DNA of 55,924 nt from positions 1 through 55,924 of the forward strand of contig NZ_BAEH01000028.1 of the NCBI RefSeq assembly GCF_000241305.1, written 5' to 3'. Made by a program: the position numbers and the translations under genes. Position 1 is the stretch's first letter. Each line of letters opens with the position of its first letter. Source of the DNA: Gordonia effusa NBRC 100432. Its GTDB lineage: Bacteria > Actinomycetota > Actinomycetes > Mycobacteriales > Mycobacteriaceae. A model generated the notes under the pieces. The model saw only the letters and a program-made list of their open reading frames with translations, searched no databases and was not told the origin of the DNA. Positions 11,309 to 20,947 of this stretch are shown in pieces.

Positions 11309-13216
11309 ATGAGCGAACCGCTAGACGCGCTCTACGAGAAGTGGTCGGCATCGGCCGCGCAAGTACTGGCCAAAAGCAAACGCGTCGACGTCGAGCAATT
11401 GGCCGGAACGCCCGCTGAACTGCTGGCTGTGCGCACTCGCGATGACTTAGTCATCGATCCGCTCTATACGAGGCGCGACGAGACGCCCGAGCCAGGCCTG
11501 CCGGGCAGTTTCCCGTTCGTTCGTGGCGCCGACGCCACGCGTGACGTTGTGCAAGGATGGCGCGTTACCGAGCGGCATGGCGATGACGCACAGGGTGCGT
11601 CCGAGGTCAACGAAGCGATTTTGGACGCCTTCAACAGCGGGGCGAGTGGATTATGGCTCCATGTTGGCAACGGTGTCACATCCGACAACCTCGCCGATGT
11701 TTTCACCGGGGTATACCTTGACCTGATTCCGGTCACTCTCGATGCTGGCGCCGATGGTGTTGTCGCCGCCCAGGCATTCCTCGACGTCAAGGCAGCGTCG
11801 GCCGACGCGCCGAGGAGTGTCACGCCGACCGTCGCAACCATTGCGTCCCTTGGATTTTCACCGCTAACGGCGGCCTACTCGGGGCGTATCGATGTTGACG
11901 ACGTCGAAGCTACGGCGTTCGCAGCCAAGACGGTCAGCGCGCTTAATGGGGTCCGGGCGTTCCGTCTCGACGGCACTGACTTCGCCACCGCTGGAGCCAC
12001 TGACGCGCAGGAGCTGGGTTATCTCGTCGCGGCAGGCCTGGCGCATGTCCGCGACCTCGTCGGTGCCGGGTTGACCGAGTCAGAAGCGTTGCGGCAGATC
12101 ACCTTTGCGGTGTCGATCGATGACGATCAGTTCGGGGTAACAGCGAAATTGCGTGCGATGCGCAAGGTATGGTCGCGTGTCGCGCAGGTGATCGGCGCTC
12201 CCGACGATGGTGCCGCGGTAATCCACGCCGTTACTGATTTGTCGATGCTGACTCAGCGTGATCCGTGGGTAAATATGTTGCGTACCACCGTCGCCGCCTT
12301 CGGTGCCGGTGTCGGTGGGGCCGACCAGGTGACCGTTCTCGGCTATGACGCTGCTATTCCGATCGCTCAGCGCACTTCAAAGGCAAGCTTTTCCCGGCGC
12401 ATCGCCCGCAATACCCAACTGCTTCTGCTTGAGGAGTCGAATATCGGGCGGGTGCTCGACCCGGCGGGCGGTTCGTGGTTCGTCGAATCGCTTACCGCCG
12501 ACCTTGCGCAGGCGGCGTGGTCGGTACTGCAGAATGTCGAACGCGCGGGCGGATATCGAAAGGCGCTGGCAGACAATATCATCGCTGACGCTATCGCTGC
12601 GGCTCGTGCCACCCGCGACGAGGACGTCGCTCACCGCAGGACGTCGGTGACGGGTGTCAACGAGTTCCCGAACCTCGGCGAGCGGCCGCTGGACCGTGCC
12701 GCCGTGACCACCGACTTGGAACTCGCCACGCCCAGATTGGCCCGGGTAGCCCAGGCTTTCGAGGAATTGCGCGACCGTTCCGACGCTGTCCTCGCGACCA
12801 CCGGTGTACGGCCGTCGATTGAGCTAGTGCCGCTTGGCACGGTTGCCGAACATAACGGCCGCACTACATTCGTGGCCAATTTGCTGGCGGCAGGCGGGAT
12901 TGCGGCGATAAACCCGGGGCCCGTGACGGCGCAGAGTGTGGCAGTCCAAACTCCGATCGCGGTGATTTGCGGAACCAAGGCACGATACGCCGAGGAAGGC
13001 CCAGCGGTACTCGCGGCGTTGCGCGCCAACGGGATACAGAAAGTTCTGCTCGCGGGGCCGCTCAAGGAATGGCCCGAGTCCGAATCAGATAAGCCCGACG
13101 GCTCACTGCGCGTCGGCATCGACGCCGTATCGACTTTGACAGACCTTCTCGACCAGCTAACCGGTTCGCACGGTGCCGATCCGGCCGAGTCCAATGTCGC
13201 GGGAGCGAGCGCATGA
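11309..13216 (+). CDS. mutA: Methylmalonyl-CoA mutase, small (alpha-like) subunit
   Basis: 635 aa from the ATG at 11309. An in-frame GTG at 11249 would add 20 residues not typical of the family, and the chosen ATG has a GAGG about 12 nt upstream. The protein carries the mutase TIM barrel (for example [22 protein letters not shown] and [21 protein letters not shown]). Its C-terminal B12-like domain lacks the DxHxxG cobalamin-binding motif, as expected of the non-catalytic subunit. With MutB it interconverts methylmalonyl-CoA and succinyl-CoA, feeding or draining propionyl-CoA. It overlaps mutB by 4 bp (ATGA). Confidence 0.95.
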   Translation: MSEPLDALYEKWSASAAQVLAKSKRVDVEQLAGTPAELLAVRTRDDLVIDPLYTRRDETPEPGLPGSFPFVRGADATRDVVQGWRVTERHGDDAQGASEVNEAILDAFNSGASGLWLHVGNGVTSDNLADVFTGVYLDLIPVTLDAGADGVVAAQAFLDVKAASADAPRSVTPTVATIASLGFSPLTAAYSGRIDVDDVEATAFAAKTVSALNGVRAFRLDGTDFATAGATDAQELGYLVAAGLAHVRDLVGAGLTESEALRQITFAVSIDDDQFGVTAKLRAMRKVWSRVAQVIGAPDDGAAVIHAVTDLSMLTQRDPWVNMLRTTVAAFGAGVGGADQVTVLGYDAAIPIAQRTSKASFSRRIARNTQLLLLEESNIGRVLDPAGGSWFVESLTADLAQAAWSVLQNVERAGGYRKALADNIIADAIAAARATRDEDVAHRRTSVTGVNEFPNLGERPLDRAAVTTDLELATPRLARVAQAFEELRDRSDAVLATTGVRPSIELVPLGTVAEHNGRTTFVANLLAAGGIAAINPGPVTAQSVAVQTPIAVICGTKARYAEEGPAVLAALRANGIQKVLLAGPLKEWPESESDKPDGSLRVGIDAVSTLTDLLDQLTGSHGADPAESNVAGASA

Positions 13217-15525
13217 CAGACACAACGAGCCCGACCACCGATATCGCCAGCTTTGCCGATGTCCCCCTTGAGGATTCGTCCGCGAATGGTGACCCTGCGG
13301 GTGATACCGCAGCGCTACTGAGTGGACTGAGCAGCACCCACGGATACACAGCCGAGCAAATCACCTGGCACACGCCCGAACAGATTGACGTCAGCCCGGT
13401 CTATACCCGTGCGGAGCGCGATGCCGTCACCACTGGGGACAATCCGTACCCCCTCGACTCCATCCCCGGTGCGGCGCCGTTCATCCGCGGCCCCTACCCG
13501 ACGATGTATGTCAACCAGCCGTGGACAATTCGCCAATACGCCGGATTCTCAACTGCCGCTGAGTCGAACGCTTTCTACCGCCGCAACCTGGCAGCAGGAC
13601 AGAAGGGTCTGTCGGTCGCCTTCGACCTCGCGACACACCGCGGCTACGACTCGGATCATCCGCGAGTCGGCGGCGACGTCGGTATGGCAGGTGTCGCTAT
13701 CGACTCGATCCTGGATATGCGGCAGCTATTCGACGGCATCGATCTGAGCAGCGTGTCGGTCTCGATGACGATGAATGGCGCGGTACTACCGATTCTCGCG
13801 CTGTATGTTGTCGCCGCGGAGGAACAAGGCGTGCCGCCGGAGAAACTGGCGGGGACCATTCAGAACGACATCCTCAAAGAGTTCATGGTCCGCAATACCT
13901 ATATCTATCCACCCGAACCGTCGATGCGGATCATCTCTGACATCTTCGGCTACACCTCGGCCCGGATGCCGAAGTTCAACTCAATCTCAATCTCCGGTTA
14001 CCACATCCAAGAGGCAGGCGCCACAGCCGATTTGGAACTCGCGTACACGCTCGCCGACGGCGTCGAGTACATCCGAGCCGGCCTTGCCGCCGGACTCGAC
14101 ATTGACAAGTTCGCGCCTCGGCTCTCCTTCTTCTGGGGCATCGGCATGAACTTCTTCATGGAAGTGGCCAAGCTACGAGCAGCCCGCTTGCTGTGGAGCG
14201 AATTGGTTGCCCAGTTTGAACCCACGAGCAGCAAATCGCTCTCGTTGCGAACGCACTCGCAGACCTCGGGCTGGTCACTCACCGCGCAGGACGTATTCAA
14301 CAATGTCGCCCGCACCTGCGTTGAGGCGATGGCAGCGACACAAGGCCACACCCAGTCGTTGCACACCAACGCACTCGACGAGGCGATTGCGTTGCCAACC
14401 GATTTCTCGGCACGTATCGCGCGTAACACCCAGCTCCTCTTGCAGCAGGAGTCGGGCACCACGCGGCCGATCGACCCGTGGGCCGGGTCGAATTACGTCG
14501 AATGGTTGACCGCGCAACTCGCGGAAAAGGCGCGCAAGCATATTGCCGAGGTGGAAGAGACCGGCGGGATGGCCCAGGCGATCAACGAAGGTCTGCCCAA
14601 GCTTCGCATCGAAGAGGCCGCGGCGCGCACACAAGCTCGCATCGACTCGGGCCAGCAGCCGCTGGTCGGCGTCAACAAGTATCAAGTCGACGAGGACGAG
14701 GAGATCGAGGTCCTCAAAGTCGAGAACTCGCAGGTTCGATCCGAGCAGTTGGCAAAGCTGAAGAAGCTTCGCGCTGAACGTGATTCAGACGCCGTCCAGA
14801 CAGCACTCGCGGACCTGACGCGAGCCGCGGGCGCCACCGGCGGTGGCATGGAGAACAACCTGATGGCGCTGGCCATCGAGGCCGCTCGCCACGGTGCCAC
14901 CGTCGGCGAGATTTCCGACGCGATGGAGAAGGAATTCGGCAGGCATCAGGCAGAAATCCGTACCATCAGCGGTGTGTATCGACATGAGGCTGGCAACGTG
15001 AGCAATATCGACGCGGCCACCGCCATCGTCGCGGAATTCGCGCGGGCCGAGGGGCGTCGACCGCGTGTCCTCGTCGCCAAGATGGGACAGGACGGTCACG
15101 ACCGCGGACAGAAGGTAATTTCGACGGCCTTTGCCGATTTGGGCTTCGACGTCGACGTTGGCCCGTTGTTCTCCACACCCGACGAAGTGGCTAGCCAAGC
15201 AGCCGACAACGACGTACACGTGGTCGGCGTATCGTCGCTGGCCGCCGGTCACCTGACGCTAGTGCCCGCGCTGCGCGATGCACTGAAAGATGTTGGGCGA
15301 GAAGACATTATGATCGTGGTCGGCGGAGTGATCCCGCCCGGCGATTTCGATGAACTGTACGAAGCGGGTGCCGCCGCGATCTTCCCACCCGGCACCGTCA
15401 TCGCTGACTCGGCCGTCGAGTTGGTCACCAAACTCGCGACCAGTCTCGGGCACGACTTGTCCGGCGACTCTGATGGCGGCTCCGGCAGCGACTCTGACGG
15501 CGGCTCCGCCGCGGCGGGGGAGTAG
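13213..15525 (+). CDS. mutB: Methylmalonyl-CoA mutase, large catalytic subunit
   Basis: 770 aa. The substrate barrel ([35 protein letters not shown]) is followed by a cobalamin-binding domain with the base-off motif DGHDRG, His629 being the lower axial ligand. It catalyses the adenosylcobalamin-dependent rearrangement of (R)-methylmalonyl-CoA to succinyl-CoA. The extreme C-terminus (about residues 750-770) is a Ser/Asp/Gly-rich tail encoded by two near-identical 21-bp units, which is unusual for the family. It is coupled to mutA by an ATGA overlap, and meaB begins immediately after its stop. Confidence 0.97.
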   Translation: MTDTTSPTTDIASFADVPLEDSSANGDPAGDTAALLSGLSSTHGYTAEQITWHTPEQIDVSPVYTRAERDAVTTGDNPYPLDSIPGAAPFIRGPYPTMYVNQPWTIRQYAGFSTAAESNAFYRRNLAAGQKGLSVAFDLATHRGYDSDHPRVGGDVGMAGVAIDSILDMRQLFDGIDLSSVSVSMTMNGAVLPILALYVVAAEEQGVPPEKLAGTIQNDILKEFMVRNTYIYPPEPSMRIISDIFGYTSARMPKFNSISISGYHIQEAGATADLELAYTLADGVEYIRAGLAAGLDIDKFAPRLSFFWGIGMNFFMEVAKLRAARLLWSELVAQFEPTSSKSLSLRTHSQTSGWSLTAQDVFNNVARTCVEAMAATQGHTQSLHTNALDEAIALPTDFSARIARNTQLLLQQESGTTRPIDPWAGSNYVEWLTAQLAEKARKHIAEVEETGGMAQAINEGLPKLRIEEAAARTQARIDSGQQPLVGVNKYQVDEDEEIEVLKVENSQVRSEQLAKLKKLRAERDSDAVQTALADLTRAAGATGGGMENNLMALAIEAARHGATVGEISDAMEKEFGRHQAEIRTISGVYRHEAGNVSNIDAATAIVAEFARAEGRRPRVLVAKMGQDGHDRGQKVISTAFADLGFDVDVGPLFSTPDEVASQAADNDVHVVGVSSLAAGHLTLVPALRDALKDVGREDIMIVVGGVIPPGDFDELYEAGAAAIFPPGTVIADSAVELVTKLATSLGHDLSGDSDGGSGSDSDGGSAAAGE

Positions 15526-16512
15526 TTGGCGCGCGTCGTCGACCCGCAGGCACTCGCCGAAGGGGTGCTTGCTGATCGACGTGCCGACCTGGCGCGGGCA
15601 ATCACCCTGGTGGAATCGTCGCGAGCCGACCACCGCGCGGCCGCGCAAGAAATGCTGCTGACCCTAACTCCCCACGCGGGCAAGTCTTTTCGTGTTGGCA
15701 TCACCGGTGTGCCGGGGGTCGGAAAGTCCACGACGATCGAGGCGCTCGGCATGCGACTGATCGAACTCGGCCACAAGGTAGCTGTCCTGGCGGTTGACCC
15801 GTCCTCGAGTCGTACCGGCGGCTCCATCCTCGGCGACAAGACCAGGATGGGTCGACTGGCCGTCAATCCGAATGCCTATATCCGGCCCTCACCGACGTCG
15901 GGAACGCTGGGTGGGGTGGCCAAAGCGACCCGCGAGTCGATCGTCATCGTTGAAGCGGCTGGCTTTGATGTTGTGCTCGTGGAGACGGTCGGTGTTGGGC
16001 AGTCAGAGGTGACCGTTGCAAATATGGTGGATACCTTTTCCTTTTTGACCCTCGCACGGACCGGTGACTCATTACAGGGAATCAAAAAGGGTGTACTGGA
16101 ACTCGCCGATGTCGTCGTGGTCAATAAAGCCGATGGAAAACATCAGCTCGAAGCGCGCTCGGCGGCAAGAGAATTACGCGGTGCGCTGTCGCTGATTTAT
16201 CCGCATGATGCGTGCTGGCGGCCTCCGGTACTAACTATGAGTGCGTTAGAGAATACCGGCGTCGACGAGTATTGGGATGCCGTGCAGGCACACCGTCAGG
16301 CGATGGTCGACGATGGACGTTTCGACTCGCATCGCAGCGGCCAGGAGGTCCGCTGGATGTGGGCGATGGTGCACGACATCGTGCTGGCGCGGCTGGGTGA
16401 GAGCGCCGCGGTGGAGCAGGTTAGGTCGCGGGTCGAGACCGCGGTCGCAACCGGCGATCTCACGCCGGCCCTGGCCGCGCAGGAAATTCTGAACGCGTTC
16501 GACCGGCGATAG
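15526..16512 (+). CDS. meaB: MeaB-type G protein, methylmalonyl-CoA mutase chaperone
   Basis: 328 aa. MeaB uses GTP to gate cofactor loading and to protect the mutase. Visible are Walker A GVPGVGKST (61-69), DPSSSRTGGSILGDKTRM, the switch region VETVGVGQSE and the G4 motif NKAD. The start is a TTG directly abutting the mutB stop (TAG then TTG), giving an N-terminus similar in length to Rv1496; no better start lies nearby. In M. tuberculosis a mazEF4 toxin-antitoxin pair sits between mutB and this gene; here there is none. Confidence 0.93.
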   Translation: MARVVDPQALAEGVLADRRADLARAITLVESSRADHRAAAQEMLLTLTPHAGKSFRVGITGVPGVGKSTTIEALGMRLIELGHKVAVLAVDPSSSRTGGSILGDKTRMGRLAVNPNAYIRPSPTSGTLGGVAKATRESIVIVEAAGFDVVLVETVGVGQSEVTVANMVDTFSFLTLARTGDSLQGIKKGVLELADVVVVNKADGKHQLEARSAARELRGALSLIYPHDACWRPPVLTMSALENTGVDEYWDAVQAHRQAMVDDGRFDSHRSGQEVRWMWAMVHDIVLARLGESAAVEQVRSRVETAVATGDLTPALAAQEILNAFDRR

Positions 16513-16515
16513 CGT

Positions 16516-16533
16516 CGACCGCCAACGCGGTCG
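16516..16533 (+). terminator. Weak hairpin after meaB
   Basis: A 7-bp stem (CGACCGC / GCGGTCG) with a CAAC loop lies 4 bp after the meaB stop. There is no T-run, so termination is only suggested. Confidence 0.3.
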
Positions 16534-16676
16534 GAGGCTGTGGTCCGGTGGGCACTGCAACCCGAAATCAACCTTCGCGAACTGGACTATCGAGGTCTCT
16601 ACCTGCACTGATTCGGAGCCGCCTATGGCAAAGATCACAGTAGTTGGCCTCTTCGTGACGCCCCTGTTACTTTCCT

Positions 16677-16703
16677 AAGGATTACCTAAATTAGGTTATC
16701 CTT
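16677..16703. promoter_or_regulatory. 27-bp palindrome made of outward-facing iron-box-like half sites
   Basis: The 27-bp dyad has arms AAGGATTACCTAA and TTAGGTTATCCTT around one central A, with a single mismatch pair between the arms. Each arm resembles the AGGCTAACCTAA half of the DtxR/IdeR box, but the halves face the opposite way to a canonical box. It ends 61 bp before the GTG of the membrane-protein gene, a promoter position. Which regulator binds is inference: a DtxR-family metal repressor is plausible but not shown. Confidence 0.5.
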
Positions 16704-16764
16704 CTGTCGGATTTGTCGAGTGACTTAAACCGCTGGGAGTCAGGGTTGGCAGGAGGCAAACCGG

Positions 16765-18135
16765 GTGTTGCGCCGGATTTTGATTGTGGTGCTATCGGTG
16801 CTGGTTTCAGTGGCCGCTGTTGGCGGCAGTACATCGATGTCATCGATCGTCAACGCCGCGCCGACGGCGCCGAGTACTCAGCCGGCGTCGGATCTCCCGA
16901 AGGAATGCGTGGGCTCCGATTTCGCGACGTTGGGCAAGATCTACGACTCGGTATTCGACTCGGTTGTTCCGTACCTCCCGGCGAATATCAAGAAGAACAA
17001 GGACAGCATCAAGGCCCAAACCCATCGGGATATGAATAAGCTTCGTATCTCGAACATGCTGGTATCCAACAACCCCAAGCAGATGGGTGCCCAGCGCGAC
17101 GATCCGGTGATGAAATACCGCGACCCAATCTCGCTCTATGTCATCTCGCAACTCCTGAATGTGCGTCACGGCAAGCAATTCCAGGCGATCACCGTCGAGA
17201 ACCTGACACTTGCCCAGGCGGTGGAGACGGTGTGGATGTTCATTCACATCACGGTCATCATTCCGCTCACCGTGGTACTGAGCACCATTCCGAATATCGC
17301 GGTGCTCTGGGGGCCAATAACGGTGCGCTTCTTGATAACCATGCCGTTCTACATCGCTATCTACGGTGCCGGGTACGCCTACCGCTCTATCTCGGGCTAC
17401 CTGCTCAACTCCTGTCTCGTGTCGATGACCAAGGCGGAGAAGGATCAGGCTGGTAAACCGATTAAGGATCTGCGCTTCGCCGGGAAGGTGCCCGGATGGA
17501 TCGAACAGATCGCTCACGATGTGGACTTGGCCGACACCACCGATTGCAAGCCGATCGGCGACCAGTCGATGTCGCGCATCGTTGATCGCACCACGAAATA
17601 TCTGACCGACACCAACAAGGACGCAGCCACCAAGGCGAAGGTTCTCGCAGTCAGCAAGGACGTCGAGAACCGGATGCGAAACATCTGGGTGCCGGTCAAC
17701 CTGATTCCCGCCGACCCCGCGGACTTCAACCAGATCGAGTCGTTGATCTCGTTGCTCGGCGGCTACCTCTCGCCGGATATTCCGGTCGGCGATATTTCGC
17801 TCGGCACTTCGGGTGCTCCGCTGGATATCCTCATCGGACTCATCCACAACTTCAACAAGGGCGACAACATGGGCAAGACGGTTCGCCTGTGGGATCTGTC
17901 GGTCACCAAATCGATGACAGCGGCGTTTTACACGATGTACTTCACCATCTATCTCGCCCAAGTTGTGTGGAGTAACGGACTGTCGATGCTGCTGCCGGGC
18001 GTCGGGCAATACATCCCCCGACCGTTTGGCTTCTTTTACGCGCCGTTGAACTTCGGATTCAACGCGTACCACAATGTGCTTCGATCGATGTGTTTCGCCG
18101 AGGACCGCAAGGTTCGCGACGCGGTCGTCGGGTAG
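16765..18135 (+). CDS. Unrecognised secreted or membrane-associated protein
   Basis: 456 aa; I do not recognise the family. A signal peptide or anchor covers residues 1-32 (ending NAAPTAP). A soluble region with Cys48 follows, then two strongly hydrophobic helices at about 153-175 and 178-205. A second soluble part (about 215-380) has Cys217 and Cys261, followed by another hydrophobic stretch (about 385-412) and a C-terminal Cys443. The GTG start has an AGGAGG site 8 nt upstream. A long reading frame on the opposite strand is Arg/His-rich and is treated as a shadow. The secreted lipase gene follows after 10 bp, so the pair is an operon. Confidence 0.8.
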   Translation: MLRRILIVVLSVLVSVAAVGGSTSMSSIVNAAPTAPSTQPASDLPKECVGSDFATLGKIYDSVFDSVVPYLPANIKKNKDSIKAQTHRDMNKLRISNMLVSNNPKQMGAQRDDPVMKYRDPISLYVISQLLNVRHGKQFQAITVENLTLAQAVETVWMFIHITVIIPLTVVLSTIPNIAVLWGPITVRFLITMPFYIAIYGAGYAYRSISGYLLNSCLVSMTKAEKDQAGKPIKDLRFAGKVPGWIEQIAHDVDLADTTDCKPIGDQSMSRIVDRTTKYLTDTNKDAATKAKVLAVSKDVENRMRNIWVPVNLIPADPADFNQIESLISLLGGYLSPDIPVGDISLGTSGAPLDILIGLIHNFNKGDNMGKTVRLWDLSVTKSMTAAFYTMYFTIYLAQVVWSNGLSMLLPGVGQYIPRPFGFFYAPLNFGFNAYHNVLRSMCFAEDRKVRDAVVG

Positions 18136-18145
18136 GAGACGTAAC

Positions 18146-19312
18146 ATGAAGGGTGAGAAGACAATTCGTAGTCGAATCGCAATAGCACTCGCGGCCGCGG
18201 TACCCCTTGTCGGTCTCGCGATCGCGACCCCGGCCAGTGCGCTGGCGGCACCGCAACAAGCGGGCACGGTCTTGTCGTCGAAGGACATCACGGGCAACGT
18301 TGATGCCAAGATAGCCGGTGCACAGACCGTGATCTCGATGACCTATTTGTCACCGGGGTCGGACGGAAAGCTCGTTCCTGTTCGCGGGACGGTGATGATC
18401 CCCAAGCAGAGCACTCGACCGAACGGACTGCGCTACGTCGGTTACGCTCATGGCACCGCCGGACTGGGCGATGGCTGCACGGTCACCGATCGGATGGGCC
18501 ACGGCGGCCGGTATGACGATTGGCTGGGACCATGGCTGAAGGATGGCTACGTCATCACCGCGACTGAATACGCGGGAATCGGTGGTCCAGGGCAACACGC
18601 CTACCTCGACGGGCCGACCGCGGGAAAGAACGTACTGGACTCGGTGCGGGCGGCGCGTACGATCGTCGCGCAGCGAAACCTCAAGTCGTCCAACGGGTTT
18701 ATCGCCAGCGGCGGATCGCAGGGTGGTCACGCATCGCTGTGGGCGTCGAATGAGGCGCAGGCATATGCGCCTGAAATCCAGAATGTCGGCGCAGCCGTGA
18801 GTTCACCGCCGGTCGATATCGCCGACTACTTCAAGCTGATTCGCCCAGGCGTGCCGCCGGTCGCGGTGCCCGACTACGTCACGTACTTCTCGTATGTTCT
18901 CGCCGGACTCAAGTCGGTCCGGCCTGACGCTCAGGTTGACTCGTACCTGACCCCGTTGGGACGCAAGGTGATTGCCGACGCGAAGACGCTGTGCTATCCG
19001 AATCAAGGTCGTGCGACCAAAGGAATGACCGTGGGCCAGTTGGTTTCTCGGCCGTTCGATCAGGGACCGCTCATTCCGGCGTTGCGGGCGGTGACCAGGG
19101 TGCCGGTCGCGGGCTACCGTGCTCCGATTCTGATTCAGCAGGGCAATCTGGATCCAGTCGCGTTCGCGCCGCTGACGAAAAACTTCGTCGATGCCGCACG
19201 CAAGGACGGGGCGACGATCGACTTCCGGCAATCAAACGCCGGTCACGGATTGGGCCCCTGGTCGGAGACCGCGGCGCTGAAATGGAGCAATCAGCAGCGC
19301 TGGCCGAGGTAG
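18146..19312 (+). CDS. Secreted lipase/esterase (LIP family, alpha/beta hydrolase)
   Basis: 388 aa from the ATG at 18146, which has a GGAG site 8 nt upstream; an earlier in-frame start would overlap the previous gene. A signal peptide is clear (about residues 1-34, cleavage after ASALA). The hydrolase core has GYAHGTAG (oxyanion region), the nucleophile elbow GGSQGG with Ser191, and a late QGNLDPVA Asp region and GHGLGP His region. It resembles the PF03583 secretory lipases common in mycolic-acid bacteria, which hydrolyse triacylglycerols or other esters outside the membrane. It is probably co-expressed with the preceding membrane protein. Confidence 0.88.
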   Translation: MKGEKTIRSRIAIALAAAVPLVGLAIATPASALAAPQQAGTVLSSKDITGNVDAKIAGAQTVISMTYLSPGSDGKLVPVRGTVMIPKQSTRPNGLRYVGYAHGTAGLGDGCTVTDRMGHGGRYDDWLGPWLKDGYVITATEYAGIGGPGQHAYLDGPTAGKNVLDSVRAARTIVAQRNLKSSNGFIASGGSQGGHASLWASNEAQAYAPEIQNVGAAVSSPPVDIADYFKLIRPGVPPVAVPDYVTYFSYVLAGLKSVRPDAQVDSYLTPLGRKVIADAKTLCYPNQGRATKGMTVGQLVSRPFDQGPLIPALRAVTRVPVAGYRAPILIQQGNLDPVAFAPLTKNFVDAARKDGATIDFRQSNAGHGLGPWSETAALKWSNQQRWPR

Positions 19313-19378
19313 CTAGGTATCGCAAAGGGCCCCAATCGATTTCGTCGGGTGGGGTACTTCGCGATCTGGCGTCGACAG

Positions 19379-20230
19379 TTAGGTCTGCGGAGGCAGCGCG
19401 ATAGAGTTCCAGTTTTCGGGATTCCGACTTATGCTGATCCGGGTTACCTGCCCAGTTCTGGTGCCTACGTCGATGATGGCGAAGGGGTGACCGCCCGGCG
19501 CGATGACATGCACGAGCCGGCCCCCGACGACCAGTGCTGTGCTCGCACGGATTCGGTCGGCAAATGATGTCGTCTCGCGTGCGATCTCGGAAGCGCCGGT
19601 GACGGTGGTCGGCGTGCCGGGTGGGACCAGAGCAGCATCGACGATGCGCACACAATCGTCAGTCATCAAATCGATCATCCGGCCGAAGTCACCGCCGGCT
19701 GCCGCGTCGAGAAACGCAGTGACGATCGCCTCGTCACCGCATTCGATATCGGTCGCCGGCGCAACACCCGCGATTCGCTTTCGTGCGCGACTCGCATGCT
19801 GCTTAGCGCTATCGGCACTGATGTCGAGCGTTCGTGCGATCTCTTGGAACGGAACATCGAACAAATCGTGAAGCACGTAGGCGACACGTTGCGATGGCGA
19901 CAACACCCCGAGTACCACCATCAGAGCGCGAGAGACACTTTCCCGTCGCAGATAGTGCTCATCAGCAGCTAGCTGCTCCGCTCCGATCAGTTCGGCTGGT
20001 AGAGGTTCCTCTCGTCGACGGTGGCGCAGTCGCAGCTGATCGAGGCATACGCGGGTGAGTACGGTGGTCAGCCACGCGGCCGGGTTGTATAGGTCACCAG
20101 CTTGGGCAGTCGCCGATTTGATCCAGGCGCCTTGCACCGCGTCTTCCGCATCATGAAGAGATCCGAGTAGTCGGAATGCCAATGCGGTTAGTCCCGGCCG
20201 GGCTGCTTCGAACTCGTGCGCAGTTATCAC
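19379..20230 (-). CDS. ECF41-type sigma factor with C-terminal SnoaL-like domain
   Basis: 283 aa. Sigma region 2 (FRLLGSLHDAEDAVQ, then WLTTVLTRVCLDQLR) and region 4 (LSPSQRVAYVLHDLFDVPFQEIA...SAKQHASRARKR) are followed by a SnoaL-type extension (about 180-283) containing VVGGRLVHV and NPENW. These match the GGGR and NPDK positions that modulate activity in the ECF41 group. There is no adjacent anti-sigma gene, as is typical: the fused domain replaces it. The start is a GTG preceded by AAGGTG. It faces away from the DoxX-like gene, and an ECF41-type promoter lies between them. Confidence 0.88.
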   Translation of the reverse strand: MITAHEFEAARPGLTALAFRLLGSLHDAEDAVQGAWIKSATAQAGDLYNPAAWLTTVLTRVCLDQLRLRHRRREEPLPAELIGAEQLAADEHYLRRESVSRALMVVLGVLSPSQRVAYVLHDLFDVPFQEIARTLDISADSAKQHASRARKRIAGVAPATDIECGDEAIVTAFLDAAAGGDFGRMIDLMTDDCVRIVDAALVPPGTPTTVTGASEIARETTSFADRIRASTALVVGGRLVHVIAPGGHPFAIIDVGTRTGQVTRISISRNPENWNSIALPPQT

Positions 20231-20234
20231 TTGA

Positions 20235-20261
20235 TGTCACCTTTCCGGTGCCGAAAACGTC
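20235..20261 (+). promoter_or_regulatory. ECF41-type promoter for the DoxX-like transcript
   Basis: TGTCACC (20235-20241), a 16-bp spacer, then CGTC (20258-20261), which is the published ECF41 promoter form (TGTCACA, n16-17, CGTC) with one difference in the -35 element. It lies just upstream of the sigma gene start and points to the divergent small ORF and DoxX-like gene, the normal arrangement for this sigma group. The -35 element overlaps the sigma gene's own ribosome site on the other strand. Confidence 0.75.
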
Positions 20262-20326
20262 GGAACAGATGAGACCACCAATCTCGCGTCCAACAAGTTC
20301 AACTGACTCAGAGGAGACATCAATCA

Positions 20327-20503
20327 ATGAGCGTACAGATGGACCAATCTCGCACGTCCCACGAACGGACCACAGCGGCGTACGCGCGAACCGCCGCGAC
20401 CAGTGCTGGCACGCATCGGGCTGCTTCTCATCGGGGGACGCTGCATCGTTGCCGACATTCGCCCCCCGCGGAAGGCGACGTTGGGAGTAGGTGGAGCGCA
20501 TGA
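20327..20503 (+). CDS. Possible 58-aa leader ORF coupled to the DoxX-like gene
   Basis: ATG at 20327 with GAGGAGA about 10 nt upstream; its TGA overlaps the DoxX-like ATG (ATGA at 20500-20503). The product is Arg/Thr/Ser/His-rich, has no membrane helix and matches nothing I recognise. It lies about 66 bp downstream of the ECF41 -10 element, so it would be the first frame on the transcript. It could be a coupling leader, the decayed end of a lost gene (ECF41 partners are often carboxymuconolactone decarboxylases or oxidoreductases), or a chance frame. Confidence 0.4.
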   Translation: MSVQMDQSRTSHERTTAAYARTAATSAGTHRAASHRGTLHRCRHSPPAEGDVGSRWSA

Positions 20504-20859
20504 CGATCTTGCTTGTCGTCACGATCGTCTGCATAGTGTCGACCGCACTCATTGCGCTTCCCGACTATATGCCAGCGAAATTCGTGTTGAAGAACTCTTC
20601 CGAAGTGGGGGTCCCGGCCGCCGCGTTGCCCTACCTTGCGACGTTGAAACTACTTGGAGCGGCCGGCCTGCTAGTCGGCCTGACCGTTGAACCGTGGATC
20701 GGCGTCGCCGCTGGTTGCGGGTTGACGCTGTATTTCATTGGCGCCGTCGGCATTCATGTACGGGCGCGTGTCCTGTACAACATTGCCTTCCCGGCGGCAT
20801 ACCTGCTCTTGGCCTTGCTGTCGACCGCCTATTTCATTGGGCCCGTGGCTGATTCGTGA
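20500..20859 (+). CDS. DoxX-like family membrane protein
   Basis: 119 aa from the ATG at 20500, chosen because it overlaps the preceding small frame's stop in an ATGA; a GTG at 20491 is an alternative. Four hydrophobic segments are visible (about 2-20, 42-62, 66-86, 92-112 from the ATG). The family-type stretch LPYLATLKLLGAAGLLVGL places it in the DoxX-like (PF13564) group, small four-helix proteins linked to redox and thiol stress. It is divergent from the ECF41 sigma gene and downstream of the ECF41-type promoter, so it is the likely regulon target. Confidence 0.82.
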   Translation: MTILLVVTIVCIVSTALIALPDYMPAKFVLKNSSEVGVPAAALPYLATLKLLGAAGLLVGLTVEPWIGVAAGCGLTLYFIGAVGIHVRARVLYNIAFPAAYLLLALLSTAYFIGPVADS

Positions 20860-20900
20860 GTCGGAACACTCGGGTGACGATTTCGACAAAGGGCTAAAAA

Positions 20901-20930
20901 TCCCGGGTCCCGCACTTGCGGGACCCGGGA
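20901..20930 (-). terminator. Intrinsic terminator of the siderophore-binding protein operon
   Basis: A perfect 13-bp stem (20901-20913 with 20918-20930) with a 4-nt loop is followed, on the minus strand, by TTTTTAG. It lies 18 bp past the stop of the minus-strand lipoprotein gene and 42 bp past the convergent DoxX-like gene. The stem alone may also stop plus-strand transcription. Confidence 0.85.
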
Positions 20931-20947
20931 CTGAAGAATCGCTCCGC

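Noticed and set aside
16840..18309. 489-codon open frame on the minus strand
   Set aside because: It is opposite a plus-strand gene with an AGGAGG site, signal peptide and membrane helices; the minus frame is Arg/His-rich with no recognisable domain and crosses into the lipase start.
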